From CAZTVF01 sp964616985 (GTDB taxonomy: Bacteria; Planctomycetota; Phycisphaerae; SM23-33), in contig CAZTVF010000177.1 of NCBI GenBank assembly GCA_964616985.1, positions 1-7,565 of the forward strand: a stretch of DNA of 7,565 nucleotides, written 5' to 3'. Positions 1 to 5,575 of the stretch are shown here, piece by piece. Under the pieces are notes generated by a model. The model did no database searches. It was not told the DNA's origin and saw nothing but the letters and a program-made list of their open reading frames with translations. Within the stretch, counting starts at the first letter, position 1, and each line of letters begins with the position of its first letter. The translations under genes and the position numbers were made by a program.

Positions 1-1468
1 CGGCACCGCGGATCTGAAGAGGAATGTCGTCGCACGCCCCCCTCACGGCCGGGGCGGGCGCAAAATGCGAACTGCGGAAGGGAAGGCTGCCCAGGAACTT
101 CAGCCCAAAGACATCGTCCAACTCGAATCGTCCGCCATGCAGAAGTGAGTTGCCGACCGCGACCAGCGTTCCTCCGCCGCGCACGTACTCGCGCAAGCGG
201 GTGTAGTCGTTGTCGCGGTACGACGCCGGCTCGGGCAGGATGATCATCGGGAACGCCGACAGGTCATCTGCCAGCACGTTGTAGGTGAGATCGACCTGAA
301 TGTGGCTCTCGACGAGCATCTTGTGCGCCCCGTGCCAGGGTTGCTCGCCCTTGACCTGCGGGCTGTGGCGCAGTGCGAAGTCGAAGGGCAGCTTCTCGTC
401 GGGCGCACCCTGAAGCACCACCACGTGGCGAACGCTCTGGGCGTGCCGCAGGACGGGCTCCCGCTCCTGCACGAAACCGAAGGCCTTGTCGAACATGTCG
501 TATACGGCCGGTTGGAGCGTGCCATCGACGTTGACCTGGTCGCCCGAGACGGCAGCGGCCCCGTTGCCGATCATCGCGGCGAATTCGGTGATCATCTGGG
601 CGGTCGGCTTGAGAGTGAGGTCGCCCCAGCCTTCATAGAACCGCACGCTCATGACCTGCGTATCGTGCGGCTCGTTGCGCGTGGTGCGAGCGGCCATGCT
701 GTGGCCCAGGTAGTTGCCCGGGTGTGGCTGGCTCTCCCAAACGCCGATCTCGACGAGTTCCTTCATGGCCTTGGAGACCCAGGGCCAGCCGACGCAGTTG
801 GTGGCGATCACCAACTCGGGGTTGGTGCGGGCGATGATCGCACGGACCTCGCGATGGTAGTCCTCAAGCGTCTGCATCTGAAGCCGCTCGCGGACTTCCG
901 CGGGCAGTGAGGGTGTCAGTTCAATGCCCAGTTCCCGCTGCCATCGCCGTTTGCAGGAAGGGCAATAGCAGGTCTCGCGGCCGACCGTGGGGATGTCCAG
1001 CCAGAAGCCGTCCACGGGGTACTCGCGGGCGATCTCTTCGAGCTGGGGCATGACCAGCTCGTCCTTGTACGGCGTGTTCATGCACAGGGCCGACCAAAAC
1101 GTGCTCTCGGGGCTGTGCTTTCCCTCGGCGTCCATCCAGCGCCAAGTGGGATTGGCATCCCACGACCGCTTGTCGGTGCACAGCGAATAGTACGCCAGCG
1201 TGCGGATGCCGCGTTTGCGGCACTCCGTCGCCGCTTCCATCAGGAAATCTTGCGGCAGCCCAGCATGCCTATGGCCAACGTGGGTGTTGTAGAACGAATT
1301 CCCGAAGTGGCACTTGGCGAACAACGCCACCATGTTGATCCGGCCGCGCTCGAGGTGGTCGACGAACTTCGTCGCGTTGAAGTTCTTGATCGCCAGCGGC
1401 GGGAACTCGGGCATGTGGAAGTCCATGTGCACCTGGCGGATGTGATCGCGAAACCACTTGCATTTCAT
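1..1468 (-). CDS. GHL6-type glycoside hydrolase with beta-galactosidase-trimerisation-like domain (3' end beyond left edge)
   Basis: The frame is open for 489 codons from ATG at 1468-1466 to the window edge, so the C-terminus is missing. An AAGGAG ribosome binding site (1476-1481) lies 7 nt upstream and fixes the start. There is no signal peptide, so a cytoplasmic enzyme is inferred. Residues ~10-70 (VHMDFHMPEF, MVALFAKCHFG, VGHRHAGL) match my recollection of the (beta/alpha)8 hydrolases called hypothetical glycosyl hydrolase 6 (PF14871). The strand 152-160 (VDGFWLDIP, with D158 a candidate catalytic acid) is followed by a CYCPSC cluster at 167-172, which is usual for the family. E245 in VWESQP is a second conserved-looking acid. 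Residues ~345-445, including FPMIILPEPASY and LREYVRGGGTLVAVGN, resemble the class-I-glutaminase-like trimerisation domain of GH42 beta-galactosidases (PF08532). Substrate is unknown; members often lie in fucoside or galactoside loci. It is the last visible gene of the series, 67 nt after the sialidase-like gene. The family call is fairly sure, the specificity is not. Confidence 0.85.
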   Translation of the reverse strand, partial: MKCKWFRDHIRQVHMDFHMPEFPPLAIKNFNATKFVDHLERGRINMVALFAKCHFGNSFYNTHVGHRHAGLPQDFLMEAATECRKRGIRTLAYYSLCTDKRSWDANPTWRWMDAEGKHSPESTFWSALCMNTPYKDELVMPQLEEIAREYPVDGFWLDIPTVGRETCYCPSCKRRWQRELGIELTPSLPAEVRERLQMQTLEDYHREVRAIIARTNPELVIATNCVGWPWVSKAMKELVEIGVWESQPHPGNYLGHSMAARTTRNEPHDTQVMSVRFYEGWGDLTLKPTAQMITEFAAMIGNGAAAVSGDQVNVDGTLQPAVYDMFDKAFGFVQEREPVLRHAQSVRHVVVLQGAPDEKLPFDFALRHSPQVKGEQPWHGAHKMLVESHIQVDLTYNVLADDLSAFPMIILPEPASYRDNDYTRLREYVRGGGTLVAVGNSLLHGGRFELDDVFGLKFLGSLPFRSSHFAPAPAVRGACDDIPLQIRGA

Positions 1469-1486
1469 TTGGAGGCTCCTTGTTGT

Positions 1487-1520
1487 TCCGGTGAGCGAAG
1501 GTTATACCGCATGCACCGGA
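1487..1520 (-). repeat. Short inverted repeat in the 67-nt gap ahead of the GHL6 gene
   Basis: TCCGGTG (1487-1493) and CACCGGA (1514-1520) are perfect 7-bp inverted arms around a 20-nt loop. In the minus-strand transcript the hairpin would end 5 nt before the AAGGAG ribosome binding site of the downstream hydrolase. There is no U-tract, so it is not an intrinsic terminator. It could modulate translation initiation or mRNA processing between the two cistrons, or be chance in GC-rich DNA. No promoter is recognisable in the rest of the gap. Confidence 0.3.
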
Positions 1521-1535
1521 TGGAATGACTCACAT

Positions 1536-2678
1536 TCATGAGATAGTGATCCGCATGACCCACACGCTGTTGACCTCGCTGGACTCATCCGGGATCTGAT
1601 GCCATCCCAGTCCAAGGCGGTCGTAGATCAGCAGGAGATGGTGGTCGTCCAAGCGGGCCAGCTCGGTATAGCACGATGAGAACCCGCCCAGGCCCTTGGC
1701 GATCATCTCGTCGCGGGCCACCCACGCCATACCCGGATTGGTGATGGGGTCCACGCCGGGGCACGCGTTGTGGTGGGCGACGATGTCAACTGCCTGCCAA
1801 TCCTCGCCGCGCCCGTCGACGTTGAACCAGACGAACACCCCCGGCCGGCCGCCCGATAGCGCTACCACGCCGCTGGGCATCACGGTCAAGCTGGGCTCCA
1901 CCGAGCCAGGGGCGGTGTTTGCGGGAGCGGTCCACGTTCTGCCGTCGTCGTTGCTGTATGTGCAGCCATAGCGAACGAAGGACGCCAGGCGGAACACACA
2001 CATGAGCCGGCCGTCGGCCAGTCGGCAGATGGCTGATTCGCACGGGCCTTCCTGGCCCTCCAGCGGACAATCCGCGCCGGCGATGATGCTGCGGATGCGC
2101 CACTCGAAGCCGTCCGGCGACTCGGCCAGCACGAGCGAGTACCGTGTGTCACCCTCGAAAGTGCCATACAGCGTCGTCAGGTATTCGCCGCTGCGGCCTT
2201 TGACGACCTGTCCATTGAAGACGAACTTCGCCGTCGCCAATTCGGGCGACGAGAGGCCTACGGCCCGCGGCCAGCCCCGGACGTTTGCGCCCGATGGGCG
2301 CGTCGAGATCAGGCCCTGAGGCGAAATGATATTGCAGGGGGCGCCGATGGCTCCGCCCGGACGGGGTCGCAAGTAATAAGGAAGCACCATGACGCCGCCG
2401 TCGGGCAGGATGAGGTGGTTGAGTCCGGCGTCTCCGATGACGCGGGGCTCGTCCCACGTCAGGCCGCAGTCCTGAGACCGCGTCAGGTAACAGAAGGCGT
2501 CGGAAACATGGACGTCGGCGTACGCCGTCATGATCGCCCATAGTGCGTTGTCGCTCTGCCGGATCAGCGACGGGAACCAGCAGAACCAGCGACTCCGCTT
2601 CACCAGCACCGGCTCGGAGAGTTCCACCGTCAGCCCGCGCAGTTGCAGGCGAGCGTGCATCGTCCAGGTCTTGGCCAT
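1536..2678 (-). CDS. Sialidase-like BNR/Asp-box beta-propeller protein (second copy)
   Basis: This is a 380-residue protein starting at ATG 2678-2676, with AAGGA (2686-2690) 7 nt upstream. It ends in TGA at 1536-1538. Two clear Asp boxes (S-x-D-x-G-x-T-W) are at residues 68-75 (SQDCGLTW) and 242-249 (SNDDGRTW), with a degenerate one near 187-193 (SPDGFEW). The spacing and length fit a single six-bladed sialidase propeller with no extra domains. ESAICRLADGRLMCVFR (214-230) resembles the E...R strand pair found in these propellers. I see no FRIP/YRIP motif of classical exo-alpha-sialidases, so the substrate may be another acidic or modified sugar. No signal peptide is visible. It starts 28 nt after the stop of the other sialidase-like gene and is surely co-transcribed with it. 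Sequence similarity between the two is low outside the Asp boxes, so they are not a recent tandem duplication. Confidence 0.85.
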   Translation of the reverse strand: MAKTWTMHARLQLRGLTVELSEPVLVKRSRWFCWFPSLIRQSDNALWAIMTAYADVHVSDAFCYLTRSQDCGLTWDEPRVIGDAGLNHLILPDGGVMVLPYYLRPRPGGAIGAPCNIISPQGLISTRPSGANVRGWPRAVGLSSPELATAKFVFNGQVVKGRSGEYLTTLYGTFEGDTRYSLVLAESPDGFEWRIRSIIAGADCPLEGQEGPCESAICRLADGRLMCVFRLASFVRYGCTYSNDDGRTWTAPANTAPGSVEPSLTVMPSGVVALSGGRPGVFVWFNVDGRGEDWQAVDIVAHHNACPGVDPITNPGMAWVARDEMIAKGLGGFSSCYTELARLDDHHLLLIYDRLGLGWHQIPDESSEVNSVWVMRITIS

Positions 2679-2706
2679 GTTGTCGTCCTTGTTTCTGCAG
2701 GGTCAA

Positions 2707-3792
2707 CTATTGCTGGAATCGCGGACTCTCATACAAGTGATGCAGCGGAATCCTGCGTATGCACAGGTCCTGAAGAACGCCGCTGGCGGGGCCGCCGCAG
2801 CAATAGGCCAGCAGCACCGAATCGGCCGTGAAGTGAATGGCGATGTAGCAGAAGCCGCGATTCGGATCGGTTTCGATCGCGCGGGCATGACGCCAGGTCT
2901 TGCCTTCGTCCTTGCTGATGGCCAGGACCAGAGGCGTACGGCCCCAACTGCTGTCGGCGGCCCAGCCGTTCACCAACTTCTTTCTGGGAACTCCCCATCG
3001 CGGCGTCAGGTCGTTCCAGACGGCCAGCAGGTGCCCACTGCCGGGGATGCGCTTGATGTTCATGGGCGCCTGGGGCGATCGGAATCGCGAAGGTTCCGGG
3101 GGCGACCACGTTTCGCCCTGATCGCTCGATGTACTTTGCCACTGGCGCCGCAGGCCGGTTCGGGCATAGCAGTAAAGGCGACCGTCTTGGAGTTCGACGA
3201 TCCCAGGCTCTGCAACGAGGGACTCCCCGTCGACCTGCGGTTTCCAGCCTTCCTGGGCCAGACGCCACGACCGGCCTGTGTCGTCGGACAGGAAGAAGAC
3301 GATCGAACTGCTCGCGTTGGGTTTCGCGATTCCCTGGTGCCACGAAACCGGAGCGATGATTCGCCCGGATCTCAGTTGCACCGCCTGGTCATTGAGCAGG
3401 CAGAAGTAACCACCGAACGTCGCACACGTCACCGGCTCCGACCAGGTTTCGCCGTCATCGTCCGAGATACGCATCATCGGGCGGCAGTCAACGTTGCTGT
3501 TCTTGCGGAGGTAGAACATCGCCAGGCGGCCATCGTGCAACCGCAGCAGCGACACGCTCATGACGTTCTGCGCCCCTTCATCCTTGACCAGAATCCCATC
3601 TTCGGCGCTCCAGGTTGCGCCGCCGTCGCAGGAGAAGCGGGCTGCGATATCGGCTCGGGCGTGGTCCTGCCAACTCTCGCCGCGATACCGCGACCACGCG
3701 AACATGATGCGGCCGTCGGCCAGCGTGGCAAAAGCCCCTTCGGAGTTGCGGGGATTCTCGCCTGCGTGCGCCAGCAACAGAGTGATGATCAC
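2707..3792 (-). CDS. Sialidase-like BNR/Asp-box beta-propeller protein, GTG start overlapping the AbiEii gene
   Basis: This is a 361-residue protein ending in TAG at 2707-2709. Five Asp boxes are visible: residues 54-61 (SCDGGATW), 110-117 (SDDDGETW), 169-176 (SDDTGRSW), 222-229 (SSDQGETW) and 293-300 (SKDEGKTW), an almost full set for a six-bladed sialidase propeller (BNR_2, PF13088). The N-terminal NPRNSEGAFATLADGRIMFAWSR block is typical of bacterial 'sialidase family' proteins and normally begins about ten residues from the start. That supports the GTG at 3792-3790 rather than a later start. AEPGIVELQDGRLYCYART (194-212) fits the conserved E/R strand pair. A FRIP motif is absent, so true sialidase activity is uncertain. 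No signal peptide is seen. The GTG shares GTGA with the stop of the upstream AbiEii gene and has a strong GGAGGA site 6 nt upstream, which indicates translational coupling. Confidence 0.86.
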   Translation of the reverse strand: MIITLLLAHAGENPRNSEGAFATLADGRIMFAWSRYRGESWQDHARADIAARFSCDGGATWSAEDGILVKDEGAQNVMSVSLLRLHDGRLAMFYLRKNSNVDCRPMMRISDDDGETWSEPVTCATFGGYFCLLNDQAVQLRSGRIIAPVSWHQGIAKPNASSSIVFFLSDDTGRSWRLAQEGWKPQVDGESLVAEPGIVELQDGRLYCYARTGLRRQWQSTSSDQGETWSPPEPSRFRSPQAPMNIKRIPGSGHLLAVWNDLTPRWGVPRKKLVNGWAADSSWGRTPLVLAISKDEGKTWRHARAIETDPNRGFCYIAIHFTADSVLLAYCCGGPASGVLQDLCIRRIPLHHLYESPRFQQ

Positions 3793-4670
3793 GTAGCTTC
3801 CTCCAGCCTGGCACGAAGCCAGCCGCGAGAGGTTTTGATGAAGAGGGCCTCATTGCCCTGCTCGTCCACCCAGGCGATGTCGCCGACGCTTCCCTCGTCC
3901 GGCATCGGGGCGGCGGCGCTGGCGTCAAGGCGCAGCGAGGGACCGGCCACATGCGCCGGGGGGAACTTGGCGGGCAGGGCTGTTCGACGCCGTTCAAAAG
4001 TCGCACGAATCGCACGGGCGAGAACGGACCCATCGAACTCGGTGGTTCTGCCCAGCACCCAGAGATCGAAGAAGTCCTTCACGCGGCTGTTGGCGATGCC
4101 GAGAAAGACCATCGCCTGGTACTTCTCGGCATCGACGGTTTCCTTGGGGTAGACTTGGATCGAAGGCATGGCAAAGCCAAGGAGCGAGGGATACTTAAGT
4201 TTCGTTGGTTTGGGCGTGATGGCGTCACCGAAACCGATGTCAATTTGGATCGGGACTCTGGCAACCCCAAGCGTGGCGGCAATCTGGATGCGAACGCCGT
4301 CGTATTCCTGATCCTCTCGGATGTCCTCGCCGCTGACAGATTCGGCATCGAAGGTCAAGCCGTCGTCTTCAACAGCCTGGCGGCAGACATCCTTGAAGAC
4401 GGCCACGATCCCATCCATCGCACTATCGCCTGTGCCGTGCGAGTCCAAGTCGAGGGTGGAGCGGTGAAGTTGGCCAGTCCACGCCTGAAAGAGCATGGCC
4501 CCTTTGAGCACGAAGCGGTCTCGGTGGGCTGACTGGCTGATGCGGTAAAGCAACCTCTCCAGCCCGTATCGCACAAGGACAAGCTGGAAGTCTTCTTTAC
4601 GTTCCTGGGCGAGGTTCAGCAGCTTCTGCCGCACCGAAGCCGCCACGTCCTTGGGCTTTTCCTTGCTCAT
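3789..4670 (-). CDS. abiEii: AbiEii/AbiGii-type nucleotidyltransferase toxin with atypical C-terminal tail
   Basis: AbiEii toxins (PF08843) are DNA polymerase beta-like nucleotidyltransferases of type IV toxin-antitoxin systems used in phage abortive infection. The 293-residue protein starts at ATG 4670, which forms an ATGA overlap with the antitoxin stop; an in-frame ATG at 4733 would lie deep inside the antitoxin gene and is less likely. Visible motifs: RFVLKGAMLF (52-61) and DLD (74-76), the metal-binding pair; IDIGFGD (143-149); AEKYQAM (181-187) and NSRVKDFFDLWVL (194-206), with the family's K and D residues. The catalytic core is therefore complete. The match stops after ERRRTALPAKFPPA (226-239). 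The usual helical C-terminus is absent and is replaced by ~55 residues, including GDIAWVDEQGNEALF and TSRGWLRARL, that look like the tail of an extracellular-type lectin or trimerisation module. The stop codon overlaps the GTG of the sialidase-like gene. The toxin family call is firm; activity is doubtful. Confidence 0.88.
   Translation of the reverse strand: MSKEKPKDVAASVRQKLLNLAQERKEDFQLVLVRYGLERLLYRISQSAHRDRFVLKGAMLFQAWTGQLHRSTLDLDSHGTGDSAMDGIVAVFKDVCRQAVEDDGLTFDAESVSGEDIREDQEYDGVRIQIAATLGVARVPIQIDIGFGDAITPKPTKLKYPSLLGFAMPSIQVYPKETVDAEKYQAMVFLGIANSRVKDFFDLWVLGRTTEFDGSVLARAIRATFERRRTALPAKFPPAHVAGPSLRLDASAAAPMPDEGSVGDIAWVDEQGNEALFIKTSRGWLRARLEEAT
3799..3804 (-). promoter_or_regulatory. Ribosome binding site of the first sialidase-like gene, inside the end of the AbiEii gene
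   Basis: GGAGGA on the minus strand lies 6 nt before the GTG at 3792 and inside the last codons of the AbiEii frame. A near-consensus site at this distance supports the GTG start. It means the sialidase-like protein could be made either by reinitiation after the toxin stop or independently. Confidence 0.7.
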
Positions 4671-5267
4671 GTCAGCGACTCCAGATAGGGCCTCATCACG
4701 TTTGCCACTCGACAGACGCCAGCCGCATCCCAAAGCTCGTCCATCGTGGCCAGCCGCTTCTTGCGACAGTCCCGAAGGGCCTCCATCGCCACGTCGATGC
4801 CGATCTTGTTGCGGTACTTGAAACAGTCGGCCACGGTCTTGGCAGGATCGTAGACGCGAACTTCCACGCCCTCGATCTTCCGCTTCTGGACCATCCTCGT
4901 TAGCGCCTTGCCAGAGAACCTGACGATTCGCAGAGGCGGGTAGCCCTCTGTCGGACGCCAGCTTCGCGGCCCAATGGCCAGCCAGACCTCGAAAGGACTT
5001 GGGTGGTCAGGCCGTGAAGCCGAAGGGCCGACAGGAGGCAGATGACGCCGCTGGGCACCTTCTTGCAGGCTTCGGCGATGCTGTGTTCAGCCGTGACTTC
5101 CGCATCGCTGAGGACGTAAAGGCCCCAGCGACTCGCCGAAGTCTGCCTCGGGCGGTTAGATTATTGAGGTATTGACGCGGCAGCTTCAGGGCGTCGAGGT
5201 CGCGAGGACGGATCACGCCAGCCCGCCGTGCGTGATCCAGCACCCTATCCATGTATGACTTTGCCAT
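4667..5267 (-). pseudogene. abiEi: AbiEi-type antitoxin/transcriptional regulator, disrupted by two frameshifts
   Basis: Joining three frames gives a ~200-residue AbiEi-like protein, the normal family length. The first frame begins at ATG 5267 (AAAGG site 8 nt upstream) and carries a winged-helix region (DHARRAGVIRPRDLDALKLP, then YLNNLTARGRLRRVA). It changes frame at 5121-5129, where one base appears lost at a GGGG run. The second frame reads LYVLSDAEVTAEHSIAEAC and then ICLLSALRLHGLTTQ. It changes frame again at 4995-5001, where one base appears lost in a CAAGT stretch. The third frame reads PFEVWLAIGP, VRVYDPAKTVADCFKYR and ends LESLT with TGA at 4667. AbiEi proteins repress their own promoter through the N-terminal domain and neutralise the toxin through the C-terminal domain. 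As written, translation stops at 5007 after 86 residues, leaving only the DNA-binding half. All conserved blocks survive, so the lesions are recent or are homopolymer sequencing errors. Confidence 0.85.
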
Positions 5268-5277
5268 TCGCAGGGCC

Positions 5278-5323
5278 TTTACAATTCCTAGGAAGATAAT
5301 AACAACTTCTTAGGAACTGTAAA
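5278..5323. repeat. Long inverted repeat overlapping the promoter; probable AbiEi operator
   Basis: The arms at 5278-5295 (TTTACAATTCCTAGGAAG) and 5306-5323 (CTTCTTAGGAACTGTAAA) are complementary at 16 of 18 positions around a 10-nt centre. Each arm itself contains a palindromic core: TTCCTAGGAA at 5285-5294 is perfect, and TTCTTAGGAA at 5307-5316 has one non-matching pair. The core centres are 22 bp apart, about two helical turns. The right arm covers the -35 box and the centre holds the -10 box. AbiEi antitoxins are known to bind inverted repeats in their own promoters and repress, so autoregulation is the likely role. It is not a terminator: AT-rich, promoter-proximal and without a U-tract. 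Confidence 0.7.
5296..5323 (-). promoter_or_regulatory. Predicted sigma-70-type promoter of the AbiE-led series
   Basis: On the minus strand, TTTACA (5323-5318, 5/6 to the -35 consensus) and TATTAT (5301-5296, 5/6 to the -10 consensus) are separated by 16 nt. The transcript would begin near 5289, giving a leader of about 20 nt before the antitoxin ATG at 5267. It is the only promoter I can support for the minus-strand genes. Confidence 0.65.
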
Positions 5324-5575
5324 TCGTATCGACACGGTACTTGAGCTTCGTGAAACACAAATCCGATTGATGCCTGACCCCGGTCTCCACCCGCTTGGTC
5401 TCCAGCCGATCAAGCAGGTCGGACAATGGCCAAGCCCTTTACCATTCGAGTCTCCGCGCATCTGTTCCAGTGCGGCCTGACCTCGCTCAATGGCCAAAAG
5501 TCCCGGCCCAAACGCCTCCGGCGCAGCCGCACTTTTGCCTTGAGGTCAGAACAGGGTGCGAGTAATAAGGCCGTT
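5324..5575. other. Intergenic stretch between the AbiE operator and the sulfatase gene
   Basis: No gene can be supported in these ~250 nt. The sulfatase frame is open back to an ATG at 5426, but that 50-residue extension is basic and low in conservation, and the enzyme's conserved N-terminus begins just after ATG 5576. The octamer GGTCTCCA occurs twice 15 nt apart (5382-5389 and 5397-5404). TGCCTGACCCC at 5371-5381 resembles a motif I have seen in intergenic repeats of other bacteria, but only one copy is here. On the minus strand a frame open from 5438 to the TAA at 5312-5310 has a protein-like composition (DLLDRLETKRVETG) and may be a gene relic. A weak plus-strand promoter guess (TTGAGG 5540-5545, 17 nt, TAATAA 5563-5568) is too poor to call. 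Confidence 0.4.

Noticed and set aside
302..910. 202-codon plus-strand frame
   Set aside because: It is the mirror of the GHL6 hydrolase, which has family motifs in the opposite strand throughout.
2530..4152. 540-codon open frame on the plus strand
   Set aside because: It lies antisense to both a five-Asp-box sialidase-like gene and the AbiEii gene, has no recognisable motif, and is explained by GC-rich codon use in the real genes.
4671..4733. Upstream in-frame ATG that would add 21 residues to AbiEii
   Set aside because: The extension lies within the antitoxin gene and is not family-like; the ATGA overlap at 4667-4670 is the standard abiEi/abiEii arrangement.
5121..5129. Programmed ribosomal frameshift in the antitoxin
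   Set aside because: No classic heptameric slippery sequence or downstream pseudoknot was recognised, and two separate programmed shifts in one short gene would be unprecedented to my knowledge.
5426..5575. 50-residue N-terminal extension of the sulfatase
   Set aside because: There is no signal peptide and no family match. The sulfatase core starts directly after ATG 5576, which has its own AAGG site.
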